Assembly (NCBI GenBank): GCA_029783825.1
Contig: JAREIK010002645.1
Span: 2,060,512-2,124,511, forward strand
Length of the DNA: 64,000 nucleotides
Direction of reading: 5' to 3'
Source: Sapria himalayana
Lineage: Eukaryota > Streptophyta > Magnoliopsida > Malpighiales > Rafflesiaceae
A program made the position numbers and the translations under genes. The notes beneath the pieces are model-generated. The model saw nothing but the letters and a program-made list of their open reading frames with translations, was not told the DNA's origin and ran no database searches. Below are positions 44,404-57,557 of the stretch, in pieces (positions within the stretch are counted from its first letter, which is position 1; the number at the start of each line of letters is the position of its first letter).

Positions 44404-45410
44404 GGTAATTTTGAATTTGTAAATATATATTTTTTAGTTTTTTAGATACCGTGTATCAAAATTGAAAACCTAATCACAATGTCAAAAAAAAAAACGCCCC
44501 CCCCCCGTCCCAAAGCAAAAAAAAAAAAAAAGGGTAGAACTCAGAATTCGGCATTCCCATAGCATGATGACCCGGATGCATGTTGAACTTGGTTCTTGTT
44601 CTTGGAAGCGGGAAATTTTAAAAGAAAATCGAATGCCGTCATCGTCATCGCCTCTTAATTTACAGAGAATGTTGAAACTCAAAGCTGTCTTTTACTTTTT
44701 TATGTGCATACAAACGGAATATGTCAAATACCATGTCCCTTCTCAGCTGGCCTCAATTTCCCACCCATAATTATTATTTTTTTTAGCATTTCTTTAGGTT
44801 TTAGCTTTCTGTGCCGCAATCTCTGGAACTCTGATTTCCTCGTTTTCCAATTTCCCATCACATATAAAATCAATATTTATAATCTCACTCAAATTCTTCT
44901 GTCTTCCCGTATGCCGTAATTGTGGGTTATGGTATTAGCCTGCTTTATGTGAACTTTTTGCTCCAATCACGGGATCCTTTCGTCCAGATTTATGTTTTAT
45001 TATAATAATATTAATATCCCATTTGAATATTTAAGCCATTATTTTTTGCAGCCAATAAAAGAAAACAAATATTTTTATTACAATTTTACTTTGGAGACCT
45101 AAAACAAAAAACATTTACTTTTTGATCACTTTTTATAAAATATAATTACATGATAATAATATATTTTGGTTTTGAGGCTTGAGCCAAAAGAATCTGAAAC
45201 TCAAATCATCCCCTATGCGATGATTTTGTTTAAAAAAATTTTTTTGCACAATTTTCAAATTTAAAAACTACCAAAACAAATATAAAACCACTTTTAAATT
45301 TTGAAGGTTGATTTTGATTATATATATATATATATAATTAAAAGTTGTTTTTACATTTTTTTGAGTGGTTTTCGAATATGAAATCCACTCAAAAAATGAG
45401 AAATCACGTG
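44404..45410. other. Mixed spacer with a unique-looking GC-richer patch
   Basis: 44540-44990 has higher GC and no transposon signature; short frames (66-71 aa) carry no domain. It could hold an unrecognised exon or regulatory DNA. The rest is AT-rich, with (TA)n at 45319-45336. Homopolymers of A and C occur at 44487-44533. Confidence 0.4.
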
Positions 45411-47016
45411 CACTACAAGAAAAAAAAACAATTAGAAATGAAATTTAGAAATTAAATTAAAATGGATTAGAAAAAAAAATAATGAATAATTAAAAAATAG
45501 AAAAAAATTTCATCACTAAATAGCTATGAATTTTTATGAATTTTTTAAATACATCACTAATTAAGATATGAAGTGGGATGCGGATATGTTTTAAGAACAT
45601 TTAACGACGGAAACTTATGTATCAATATATTATTAAAAACATAATGCAAATTCATTTCTACATTTAGCGACAACATGTTTATCTATTGTTATATCATTAA
45701 AAAGAATTTAGTGTAATAAATTTGCACCGTTTTAATAAAAATGAAAATAATTTTCATCATTAAATTATGGTAATTTATTGAAAAATATTTCAAAACTTCA
45801 AACATACTTAAGGTTTCGGAGAAATTTTATTGTGATTCTTATTTCGTCCGAATTGTTTGTCGATTATCTATCCTCCAAATATTAATTGATACATATTTCA
45901 TCCATAATTAATGTATTAAATCATGATTTTTCTTTTATCACGTATGTATTGTAGTCAGGAATAACTATATTTGTATATTTTGATGTTACGTTTAATTTTT
46001 TTTTTATTTTTAACATTTATATTGGGTTCTCTCTTATTGTTTTGTTGAATAATTAGAATTCAAAGTGATAAATTAATTATATATTTTATATTTTTTTCTC
46101 ATACTTGGATATGTTTAATTTTTGTGTTACCTAATTGAGGTATGATTTTTTTGTGTATTTTGTTATTGACTTATATTTATTATCATTATAATTAATTTTC
46201 ATTTTGTTTCCTTACTAGGATTAGATGAAATTTAAATTTTTTTAAAAATAATAATTGATACTAATGGCGTGACCTTAACAATAAATCATTTATAATTTTT
46301 ATAAAAAATTATAAAAGTTTATTTGTAATAACAATAAAAATCATAAAAAAATTATGAGGATATGCAATTGGAAGGATGAAATGTAATGAAGAATTGTAAA
46401 ACTAAAAACAATTATTAGCACATTTAAAAATTCATATAGTTATTTGATCTACATTTCATTAAAAATGGAATAAAATAAATAACATATGTCTTTATTTAAT
46501 ATAAAAAAATCATATTACATGTCAAATATGATATATGACTATGTATACTACATGCTTCATATAGATTAGAAGATTTTCTCATTAATTTATTAATGTTCTT
46601 TGATTTATTTTTTATATTTTTTCATTGATAAATTTTAATGCATTGACATTGAAAATTTATTTATTATTTAAATTATATATAATGTGTTCATCTCATAATT
46701 TAGTACTCATTATTAATTTATAAATAATGAATTATGACATTGCAAATTTTACCTTTTTTCATTATTAATGTAATTTCATCCAATATATAAAAATATTAAA
46801 TATTTAGTTTTATGTAAATGATAATATTATAACTTATGTCTTTTGATGAATATCTAAAACATTAAAACAACCTACCTTCTCTTATTTTAATCCAAAACTT
46901 TCAAATAATGATTTTACTACAACTTATTTGTTAGATTTATATAATATCATAAAAATATTATAACATCTCTATTACAAATATATCTCTATCTATATTTTAT
47001 ATTTAAAAAAATATTT

Positions 47017-50000
47017 ATGTTATGTGTTACAAGAATAGAAAATATTATACGAACTAATCATCAATGGATGAATGTAAGACTAAAATATGAGTTTTTAACT
47101 AATGAGTTTGTAGATGTGATCGATAAGTTTATTAACATTGCTGAAAAATACCCTGAATTTATGGATGAAACAAAAATAAGATATTTATGCAATGATTGTA
47201 AATATTAAAATTAGAGTTTCAAGATATGGACATTGTACAATATCATTTTGCAAAAAAATAGATTTGTTTGAGACTATTATATTTGGGATAAATATGGGGA
47301 ATTAGTTGTTTCAAAAATAACTAAATATTATGTACTTAGAAATATTGATTAAAATATTACAATGAAAGTTACCAATCCCAATGATGCATATGAAATAATT
47401 TTGAAGAATGTTATTGGTCCTTTATTAAATCCAGATATTGACAACGATATCTCAATATCATTAGCAAAATAAATTTATGAAATGTTGAAAGCTTAAGAAG
47501 AAGAGATTTGACCAGGTAATCTGTATGACAACTCAAAGTTATATGTGGTGGTCATACTCATTAATTTAAAGACCAAACATTATTTTTTAGAAAAATGTTA
47601 TGATGAAATATATCAGTTGTTATCTAAATTGTTACCAAGAATAACATCATGACATATAATTTTTACAACACAAGGAAGTTAATATGAGGTTTGTGTTTGC
47701 CGATGAAAAAAATATATTAATGTAATAATGGTTGCGTGATATATTAGAGCACAGACAGTGAAACAATTACATATAATTTCTATAACTATCCTCAGTACAA
47801 AAGTAAATATATCATGTAAAAGTCAGAAAATAAATATTCCTCACAAGAAGATGTATTATTTCTGATTGACACCTCATTTGCAAAGATTATTTGCATCTAA
47901 AGTCACTGCTAATGACATGGTTGACACAAAGAGCATATTATCGAATATAGCAAAATACAGTATTGCTCAAATTCTCCTCATGGAAAATATTTTGATGATT
48001 GTCATCCATCTTTTGTAGATAACATTCAAAATGTTAGATTATGACTGTGAACAAATGGCTTTCAATCATTTGGAAAAACATGACAACAACACTTTTTATG
48101 GCTTATTATTCTTACACCTTATAATTTACCATCATGGATGTGGATGAAAGATGAGCACATGCTTTTGTGTGCTAATCTGTCTAGCCCAAGAAATCCAAAA
48201 GATAAATTAGATATTTTTTTGTAGCCCCTTATAACAGAGCTCAAAAATTTATGGGAGAATGGTGCCAAAACATATGATATATCTAGAAAGTAAAACTTCA
48301 AAATGTGAGCAACACTTATATAGACTATAAGTGGTTTTCCTGCATATTCATTGTTGTCAGGATGGAGTACCATAGAAAAATTAGCTTGTCCTTATTGCAT
48401 GGAGGACTCAGATGCATTTTATCTGAGTAAAGGAGGAAAGCCTTCTTAGTTTGATAACCACCATAAATTCTTACATATGAAACATCTATTTCAAATGAAT
48501 ATTGATGTATTTAAGAACGACCATAAAGTCATTAAAAATGCAATACTTTTGAGGTCAATTGATGAAATATTTAAATATTTGCTAGATATGAGGTCAATAA
48601 TATTATGGATATTGATGTAGATTGCATTAATGTGCAAATTTCAAAAAAAGTATCACTATAGTTGGAAGAAAAAAAAGTAGCTTTTTGGAATTTGTCTTAT
48701 TGGAAAACTAATTTTATTAGACATAACTTAGATATGAAGCACATTAATAAACTTTTATTATAATATTTTTAGTATTATAATGAATGTGGAAGGAAAAATA
48801 AAAGATAATGTCAAATCAAGAAATGATTTAAAAGAGTTATATTCACATCCAAAGTTACTTAGGGACAAATCAATGAATAAATTTTTTAATGCTTTTTATA
48901 GTCTTGAAAAAGATGCAAATGAAGCTTTGTATAAATGGCTGATGAATCTTAGGTTCCATGATGGATATGCATCTAACATGAGAAGATGCGTTAACACAAA
49001 GAAGCATAAGTTATTTGGGATTAAAAGTCATGACTAACAAGTGTTTATGCAGAGGCTAATACCCATAGCATTCTATGAATTACTTCCACAAATTATTTTA
49101 AGAGTAGTGATTGAAATATGCATTTTTTTTAAATCTCACTTGTAATGTCATTAGAAATGAAGAAATTAAGGAATTACAAAATGGCATCTCCATTGTTTTA
49201 TGCAGACTTAAGTATATTTTTCCTTCTAGCTTCTTCGACACCATGGAAATCTCTAAATCCACTTGCCTTATGAATCCATGTTAGTAGACCCTGTGTAATA
49301 CAGATGAATGTATCCATTTGGAAGGTTATATATTTTTATTTGTTAATCTAAAAATTTTAATATATTTGACGAATATTTTTTTTAAAATTTATATTTATTT
49401 TAGATATCTTAGAAAATTTGAAAAATAATATTTAAAATAAAGCCAAAGTCCAAGGATTGATATACAATGCCTACTTGGTTGAAAAAGTTTTGATATATTG
49501 TATATACTACTTTTGGCCACAATTGTATAATCGACATAATAAATTATCACCAAATAATATATATGTATGGAGGATGGATAAGAAGAAAATGACATACTTT
49601 CTATTTTTAGACATGTAGTTTGATTGTATGGTAGAACAACATCAATATAATTTTTGGATGACCTAGAGTATCATGTTGAGCACACACATATTTTATTGAA
49701 CTACGAGAAAGTCACACCTTAAATTGAGAAAGATTAATAATAATTTCATATTCTTATTTATTTGTCATTTTATGTATTATAACATTTTAATAATCCAAAA
49801 TACCTTTAATATTATATTGAAGAATATATGCTAAGGTAAAGAGAACCTCATATTGATGATGCTTCAATTAATACAAAGCTTGAAAAGGGTTTCACTAGTT
49901 AGTTTGAAAAATTTGTCAGTATATAACTTATTATACTTGGTTCTAAACATTTATGTGCAATATTATATATGTATGAATTTTTTCTTTATTATTTTGTAGG

Positions 50001-50040
50001 TACAAATTCCTTCATCAAATATTTGTAATAGATAAATGAA
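47017..50040 (+). pseudogene. CACTA TNP2-type transposase pseudogene
   Basis: The N-terminus HQWMNVRLKYEFLTNEFVDV, then FINIAEKYPEF and RYLCNDCKY, matches the transposase-associated domain (SWMY-R----F--GV--F--A, C-C--C). HLQRLFASKVTANDMVD-like sequence (about 47868-47930; read TPHLQRLFASKVTANDMVD) precedes the TNP2 catalytic region. This region continues with FVDNIQNVRL, NGFQSFG, LTPYNLPSWMWMKDEHMLL, SSPRNPKDKLDIFL, PLITELKNLWENGAKTYD, SGWSTIEKLACPYC (48018-48402). WNLSYWKTNFIRHNLDMKHI (48687-48745) and YASNMRRCVNTKKHKLFGIK (48967-49026) follow the same family order. Stops and frameshifts throughout: dead. Encodes what was a DDE-type cut-and-paste transposase. Confidence 0.85.
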
Positions 50041-50049
50041 AGATCTTAA

Positions 50050-50370
50050 AGGAACCATTATGAAGTTTATCCAGGGCATGTGTCAGGTCATTCCCCATAC
50101 AGTGCCCACGTGCTAGGCACCTAGGTCATGCTACTTTCCTTGTAATTTTAACTTAGTCAATTAATAAGTTAACATTATGAAGTTTATGAAGTTTAGCACG
50201 GCACACAGGCCTACTTTCCTTGGCATTGCACTGCATGATTCGTGCTGAGAGTCTGCCCAGCACGGGCCCAGGCATGGTCTTGGATTGTGCTGTGCTAGGC
50301 CCACCACAACTCAAATGGGTTGTGCCTCATGCAGAGCATGGGCTGATAGGTCTATGTGACACCTATACAA
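50050..50370. mobile_element. hAT-like GC-rich non-autonomous insert inside CACTA copy A
   Basis: A GC-rich block with GTGCTAGGC, GGCACA, GCACGGGCCC and TGTGCTGTGCTAGG words ends with gtgacacctata (about 50366), a one-to-two-base variant of the family end TGACACCTCTA. The left end is diverged or missing; the left boundary is approximate. It separates the two coding relics of the CACTA element. Confidence 0.6.
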
Positions 50371-50879
50371 ATGATTTTTTGCATTTTCCTACATATACGT
50401 AGAAAACTCTGGCATCACCTTATCATGACATACATGACTTTACCATCATAAACACACCATCTTCATCTCATTTTGTACTGGAAGATATTAATAGTTCTGT
50501 CTCACCTATTTTATGAGGCTCATGCATTGGTACTGCAGCAGTGGCACCAACAAGATATTTATAATCTATAATTTGCATACCATGTTGTGAGAAAATATTC
50601 ATCCAGCCTATACTTCATAATAAATAGTACAAAGCTTTTTAAATTTACATGTATATAATTTTTGATTTTTTTTGCTTTAATTAAATATAAATTAATATGT
50701 GAATGAAATCACAAGTATATCAAATATTTGAATTTTGTTGTTTTCAAATAAAAACAACGTATGATATTGCATAATAAATCTAAATGAAATAATTTAGAAT
50801 TAAAATAATTTTTTTTACAAAGTTTTGAATAATAAATCTAAATGAAATAAATTTTAACTTAGTAGTAGCAAAATTTGTG

Positions 50880-52340
50880 TAATTTGTTTATATGTATATA
50901 TATGTGCTAATGTTAACTTATTTACAAGTTTATTCTTTCTGCTTCTCATACAATCAAAAAAATATTCAAGGTGAAACTAGTTGCATAGAATATAATGTGG
51001 AGCAAGGTGCCCAGAATTTTATTGGAAAAAAATTGAACTATATTTTTCATGTATTTACTTGTTTTTTAATATGGTATAATATGATTTAGTCTTAATATAA
51101 ATATATTACAATGTATTATTGTTTTATTTAGTTTTTGTAGAAAAGAACAAATTAACTAAGGCATTAGTGGTCTCGGTTGAGGATATGTGAAAAATGTGGC
51201 AAGTGTAAAATATAATGACATGCTTGGAAAATAGAGAAAAAATATGATAAAGATCCAAACCCTAATAGTGTTCCACTTAGTATTTTGAAAAAGTTGTGGG
51301 AATATTGGAATAGTAAAGAATTTAAGGTCTTGTCCTAGATAGCCTCACACACCCATCGATCAAAGAAAGTAGGTGAAAGATGGGGACCTTCAAAACATAT
51401 TGGAGGTTCGAAGGTGACCTACCATCATTCAATAGATTTGGTATAATTGTTTTTTATTTGTTATTATTATTTAAATATTTTGAATCCAAAGGATTATATC
51501 TATGTGATAATGAATAATGTACCTTGGTAGTAGCTAATATTAATTTTCAGAAGGCTGAGTTGAGATGTTCACCAACACCATTTAAACTATTCAAGTAAAT
51601 ACATAAGAAAAAGAATGGATCATTTATGGACAAACACTCAAATGATATAAATATGAGTTTCTTATTTTATACTTGTAGTTTCATTTGAAAACTAAAAATA
51701 ATAAAAAAAATTAAAAATTTATTATTTGGCATTAACTATAAATAAAATGCAAACTCAAGTATATTTTTTTATAATAACAAATAATTTATTATTTATGGGC
51801 TCATTAAATATAATGACTAACTTCATTTTTATATTATTTTTTAGTAGTGAGAGGATAATTTCTTGTGTTGGTATAAAAGTTATTTTAATAAATTAATTGA
51901 TGAGTTATGTTGTATTTTAACAATTATAGACAGATATGAAAAATATGGTTGTAATTGTTTTACAATTGACAAATTCTTCTACTAGAGGTGCAAAAGATTG
52001 ATGTTGTGCATATTTACTTTTAGGCTATCGTAGTGGAGCATAAATAATTATGAGTGTACAGCTTGGTACCCATGCATCTGTATTTTATCTAGGTTCTATA
52101 TGGAGCTCATCATCTTCTAATTCCAAAAACATGTTTGTTAAGTGGTTGCATTAGAAGATACAAGAAATTTAGATTACACTGCAAAGGAAAAATGATGAGA
52201 TGCAATAAAAAAATGAAGATATGCAAAAAAAGAAAGAATAAATACAAAAGAAAATTGAAGATAAAAAAAATGGTTGAAAGATCTAAAAGTGAAGAGGAAA
52301 GAATGAAAAAAGATAATGAATGCAACAAAAAATTTTGAAG
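50880..52340 (+). pseudogene. CACTA second-gene relic (Ptta/En/Spm-like, coiled C-terminus)
   Basis: Segment 51255-51420 reads SVPLSILKKLWEYWNSKEFK, then ASHTHRSKKVGERWGPSKHI, resembling the plant En/Spm 'Ptta' transposase domain. 52135-52338 encodes a Lys/Met-rich helical segment (CNKKMKICKKRKNKYKRKLK) that looks coiled-coil. The same two landmarks occur, in the same relative order, in the inverted copy B at 55534-54031. Broken by stops. Confidence 0.65.
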
Positions 52341-53071
52341 ATGGAGAAAAGAATGTACTAGTTGGTAGAGGTATCACCTATTTTTTATCATCATGTAGAG
52401 GATCTATCTAGTTCTCCGAAGGATAATACTCATCAGGATAAGGACTCATATTTGATTATGATATTGTGTTATTAATTTTTTCAACGAATATTTTTGATGT
52501 GAAATTATGGTTTTTATGTTAATGTTTTTTTAATTAGGTTATGAATTATGTATTAAAATTTATGGATATTTATCTTTGTTATCTAACATTTTATTTTATG
52601 GTGAATGTAATGTGAATGTCATTTTATGAATAATATATGGATGTGCTTATTTAGTTACACGTAATATAATTCATGTATGTAATTGTATATTGTATACATC
52701 ATATAAAAACTATACAAATGAAACTTGTTCATGTTACAGGCTATAGAAATGGAAAAATCCATTTTTAAATAGAATTGAATCATGCGTTTCTTTGATAATT
52801 TGGTGCTCATTTAGAAATTGATAATACTTTTCTTTTTTTTCAGTCACAAAATTAGTAATGGAATCCAAGATATCTTAGCCATTGCAACTTTTAGCGATGA
52901 ATTTATTCCATCGCATTTTATAGAAATGTCTTTGCGTTATTTGTTTCTAAAAATTTAGAGAGAAGAATTGTAGTAATGTTTCTTTTTGTTTCTAAATACG
53001 ACACTATTTGACCATAGCGACATAATAAGAAATGAAATAAGACATTTTAGATTCCATCATTTCTTGTAGTG

Positions 53072-53213
53072 CACTATTCGAAATAATTTTGTTTTTTCAT
53101 TAGAATATATATATATATATATATATATGATATAGGTGTGTATATGTGTGTATATATATACACACCTATTTAGTGTGTATATTTACTTATAGCTTTAGGT
53201 ATATGTATATATA

Positions 53214-53253
<40 letters not shown>

Positions 53254-53435
53254 GCATGGATGTATGTATGTATTTATTTATTTTTATACACACACACATA
53301 TATACTTATTTATTTATATATACAACTATAACATACATACATATATATATCTATATAATGTGTGTGTTTGTGTGTGTGTGTGCACGCTATATAGGTTTAT
53401 TTATAAACTTTCTATATATATAAACCTACAAATAC
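53072..53435. repeat. TA/TG-rich microsatellite DNA between the two CACTA copies
   Basis: Several (TA)n tracts (53107-53128, 53217-53248), TG/CA tracts (53284-53300, 53358-53380) and a hairpin ataggtgtgt...acacacctat (53134-53166). Short Tyr/Ile-rich frames are repeat translations. Confidence 0.85.
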
Positions 53436-54030
53436 CACCACAAAAAAATCAAATTGGAAATGGTCAAATTCATTTCTAATTCTGTTGCGATGCTGAAATA
53501 GCGACCGCACTAGAAACAAAAAGATTATATTTCTAAATGCTCCTTTTAAAATTTTAGAAATGGAAAATTCCCATGCATTTCTAAATTGTATGATAGAATT
53601 TTTCCGTTTCTAATTTTAGCAATGGAAATGAGATCTCGAATTCCATTTCATTTCGATACTAAATTAATGATGGAATAGAATAGAAAAACAAGATCTATTT
53701 CTAAAATAGAAATAAATTTTGAAATGTTAAATTCCATTTCTATTTTCTATTGTAGGAACATGGCTCATTTGTTATAGTATATATATTCTATATGCTATAT
53801 ATATAAAACATATACATACAAAAACCATATAACTTGCAACCCTGTAGTACATGCACATGTTATTCATCCAATGACATTCACATAACATTTACTATAATAC
53901 ACATTCATAACAAACATAAAAGTCTATCAATTACAATATACATTCATAACTTCAAAAAACAATAACATAAAAACCAAAAATTCACCACAAAAATTTTGGT
54001 TAGAAAAAAGTAACAACACATCACAAACAA

Positions 54031-55534
54031 CTATGAGTCCTTGCTGATGTGAGTATTTTCCTCCAGAGATCTATATGGATCTTCTTCAGAATGATAAAAA
54101 AGAGATGAAGCCCCTACCAACTTGCACTTTATTTTCCCTATTTTCAAAATCTTTTGTTGCATTTTCTTATTTCTTTTCATTATTTTTCCTCTCTTTTTTA
54201 TTTCTTCAATTTGATTTTGTATCTCTTTATTTTTTTTGTTATATCTGCTCATTTTTTCTTTGCAAATTATTCTAAATTTCCTACATCCCCTCGCACAACC
54301 TCTCATTAAATAGTATCATAATTGGAAGATGATGATAAAAAACCCCAAATGGGACCTGGATAAAATTAGATGCATGGGTTTCAAGACCATACACACATCA
54401 TTTTTTGGCACTTTTGTAAAATGATTTATCAATTGTGAAGTAATAACAACCATATTCTATATAGCTTCCTATTATTATTAAAATATAACATAACTCATCA
54501 TTACTGTATTCAGAAAAAAGTTTATACAAACATATGAAACTATCATCACCCTACTAAAAATTAATATAAAAATAAACTATCATTACATTAATGAGTCCAT
54601 ATATAATAACTCATCAGTTACAATAAATAAATACATGACTTTGCATGTCAATTCCTGTGAATGACAAATATTACATTTTTTATAACATTTTCTTTCATTA
54701 ACTATAATTTAAATATGACACTACAAGTACAAATTGAGAAACTCACATTAATATCATTTAGCCGCTTGTCCAGAAATGATTCATCATTTTTTTTGTGTAT
54801 TCACTTGAACACCTTAAACGGTGTTGGTGGATGTCCCAACTGAGCCTCCTGAAAATAAATAATAGTTCCAATGAAATACATGATACATTGTCATACATTT
54901 ATTATCGGTTGCATTAACAAAGTTCAAATAATAAAAAATTAAGAAAAATAATTTTACCAAATCTATTAAATATTAGTAGATCATATTTAAACTTCAAATA
55001 TGTTTCAAGGGTCCTAATTTTTTACCTAGTTTTTTATGATTCACGATTGTATGATGCTATTTGGGCTAAAGTCTCGAACTCCTCACTATTCTAGTATTTT
55101 CATCACTTGATCCAAATATCATGAGGAATACTATTTGACTTTGCATTTTACTATACTTTTCTCTCTATTTGTCAAGTCTATTATTGTATATGATGCTAGC
55201 CATATCTTTTCATGTATCATTTTTTGAGACAACCAAAGCATTATTCCATTTAAATTTTTTATGCAAAAAATAAATAAAATAACAATACATTGTAATGCAT
55301 TTATTTTCATAGTATTTCATATTAAACCAAATTGAAAAACTAGTAAATACATCAAAATTGTACTTCAAATTCTTTCCAATTAAATTCTTTTATATTTGGG
55401 AGTATTTTGCTCCACTTTATACCATTCACAATTAGTTTTTCCTTAAATATATTTCTGATTGTACGAGAAATAGAAGGAATAAACTTGAAGTAAATTAACA
55501 TCAGCACATACATATACATATAAACAAAATACAC
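54031..55534 (-). pseudogene. CACTA second-gene relic in copy B
   Basis: Minus-strand frame 54306-54031 (GCRKFRIICKEKMSRYNKKN, then IQNQIEEIKKRGKIMKRNKK) aligns with 52135-52338 of copy A (YKKFRLHCKGKMMRCNKKMK). At about 55150-55060 SNSIPHDIWI and NSEEFETLAQI align with SVPLSILK and NSKEFKVLS. At 55534-55352 YVLMLIYFKF...IRNIFKEKL aligns with YVLMLTYLQV...QKNIQGET. Predicted coiled-coil at the C-terminus. Interrupted by stops. Confidence 0.65.
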
Positions 55535-56349
55535 CCATATTTCTACTACTAAGTTAATATTTTATTTTTTTTATTTTTTATCCAAAATTTCGTAATGAAA
55601 ATATTATTTTGATTCTCAATGATAATGTTCTATAAGTAGCAACATCATAATTTGTTATTAATCAAAATTACCATATTGTATCCTTTATCATTTACTTAAA
55701 TTTCATTCATAGGTGTAATTAATTTTTTTATAAACAAAAATAATGAAAAATGATAATGCATGCATGTAGTAAATTTCTGATAGCGACGTACTATTTATTG
55801 TCAAATGTGGGCTGGATGAAGATTTTCTCATAACTTGGCATGCAAACTATGAATTATGAATATCCAACCATTGTCAATTTTACAGTACCAACACATGAGC
55901 CTCCTAAGATAGGTGTGATGAAGCTACCAATACTTTCTCATGCAAAAATGGGATGAATATGCAATATTAGTGGTAGTCAATCTGTGTGTCTCATGATGAG
56001 TTGATTCCAACATACCCTTTTCATATTTAAGAGAATGTAGAGAGATATTTGTAGTATTTATGTTATTGAATAAATGTTGAATTCCTCTTCCATGCACTAT
56101 TAGTTAACAATCTCTACCACTTTTCATAGATTAAGATCCTCAACCATTTGAATTGTTACCTCGCATATCTAATTCAATTTATATAAACATCAAAAAAATA
56201 TAAAGATAAAAAACTTGTCATAAAAATGTCATAATAACAAAATATAATGATAAATACATTAACATTCACAAATGTGAAAAAAAATTATTTAACACCCAAA
56301 TTGCAATAGTTACAAAATAAGCAAAAAAATATAATATGAAAGTCAATAA

Positions 56350-56810
56350 ATATCTAATCATCATTAGAAATTTCTAACAAATCATCTTCATCAACATATT
56401 TATTATTATTTATTTGTGCAATTAATTCCTCCTCATTATTTTCTTTAATATGGTATCAACAATGTCCAAATAGTTTCTATCTTCACCAAGTAATTTTTAA
56501 AGCTCCATCATCTATCACATGATTGATTGGAAGAAGTTTCATATTATTCTATTATAATATAGATACACATGATGATGTGACAATAAGATCATTTTTAATA
56601 ACTTCTATATCTTATCTAAGTTTTATTTTACATATAGCCCACAAGTCACAAGGATATCTCCTTGTGGTTGGATGTGTAGTGTAACACACTTAGTCTGCTT
56701 GCAACACAATAATGAATGACTCATACTTATGATAATATTTTTTATGGTACATATCCACAAGGTTGTATTAATGATAAATTTTAGTACCCAAATTTGGAAT
56801 AAGATTAGAC
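56350..56810 (-). pseudogene. DUF4216-like CACTA transposase C-terminal relic
   Basis: Minus strand from about 56795: NLVDMYHKKYYHKYESFIIV, then LQAD, VCYTTHPTTRRYPCDLWAICK, and further IAQINNNKYVDEDDLLEISN. This matches the conserved DUF4216 tail found after TNP2 (DPFI-ASQA-QV-Y--YPS-----DWWAV-K-KPR) and the acidic end. One in-frame stop replaces a residue after LQAD. Confidence 0.65.
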
Positions 56811-56994
56811 AATGCACACTTAAAATAATTGTCCTTTTAATTGGTAAAACTTGATACTCAACATGTAGAATTTCAATCGATCGACCATGAAAATTAATAT
56901 CAGATGTAGTAGAGTAAGATCACATTATTCATACACCACTATTCATTACAACTCTATTTGAACCTTAATTCAAAGTGTGGAATTTGTATCTATT

Positions 56995-57305
56995 TACATA
57001 ATATATACTCAAAGAATGCGGAACATTCTAGAAGATTTCAAAGAAGTCCATATTTGTATGGAAGGAAGGAGATTATCCTAGATTATTCTAGAATCCTCTT
57101 GGATAAATGTAATAGAATTTTCTATACTTTAGGAAATCTTCAAAGGTTTTAGACCCTTTCCTATGCATGTATTTAAGGAGGAGATGACCTCATTTGTAAA
57201 CCACCAAGTTGAGAGTTTCTTGAAAAATTTCATTATTCAATAAAGCATTTTCTTTATTTCCAAGTGTTCTCTCAAATTCTCTTTGCTTCCAAGTTGTGGT
57301 TAGAC
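56995..57305 (+). repeat. 5' LTR of the chromovirus
   Basis: Matches 61911-62222 over its length: ggaacattcta, ggaaggaggagattatcctagattattctagaatc, ctatgcatgtatttaagga, cattatt-aataaag and ccaagtgttctctcaaattctctttgcttccaagttgtgg occur in the same order. aataaag may be the polyadenylation signal and tatttaagga a TATA-like element. The first ~20 bp are diverged from the 3' LTR. Confidence 0.8.
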
Positions 57306-57557
57306 GCCAAGCATAACAAGCAAGATGAAAGTAAATCTGACTTAGCAACATCTAAGGGGTAAGTTGACTAAGTGCCACATGAGAGCTTAGAAAAAAGACT
57401 AAGCCCGTGATAGTTGGTATCATATGAAAGTTGCAACGTGTGAGAGTAACTTGGTGGATATGATGTTAAGCTCTCATTTAGAGAAATTGCAGAGCAAGTT
57501 CTGGAAAGGGAAAAGAAGGACAAGTCTCATGATCCTCTCACAAGCTTTGACAGTCGA

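Larger units (their letters stand above)
45411..53071 (+). mobile_element. 7.66-kb CACTA (En/Spm) element, copy A
   Basis: Starts CACTACAAGAAA (45411) and ends TTTCTTGTAGTG (53071), the canonical CACTA inverted termini. Subterminal DNA carries repeated 'ttagaaat / atttctaa' words in both orientations (45430-45560, 52790-53050), as expected for transposase-binding repeats. A TNP2-like pseudogene (47017-50040) and a second relic (50880-52340) are on +. A hAT-like insert lies at about 50050-50370. The 3 bp outside are gtg and cac, not a direct duplication; the inverted match extends through them, so TIRs may be 3 bp longer. Confidence 0.88.
53436..56930 (-). mobile_element. CACTA element copy B, inverted and 5'-truncated
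   Basis: A decayed terminus caccacaaaaaaatc at about 53437 (compare CACTACAAGAAA) is followed by subterminal 'atttctaa / ttagaaat' repeats (53468-53755). Coding relics on the minus strand parallel those of copy A: the Lys-rich segment at 54306-54031, the Ptta-like segment at about 55145-55050, and a segment at 55534-55352 similar to 50892-51060 of copy A. DUF4216-like sequence follows further upstream. The TNP2 part is absent, so the 5' half is lost near 56930. Together with copy A it forms a large inverted repeat of about 2.5-3 kb arms, diverged. Confidence 0.7.
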
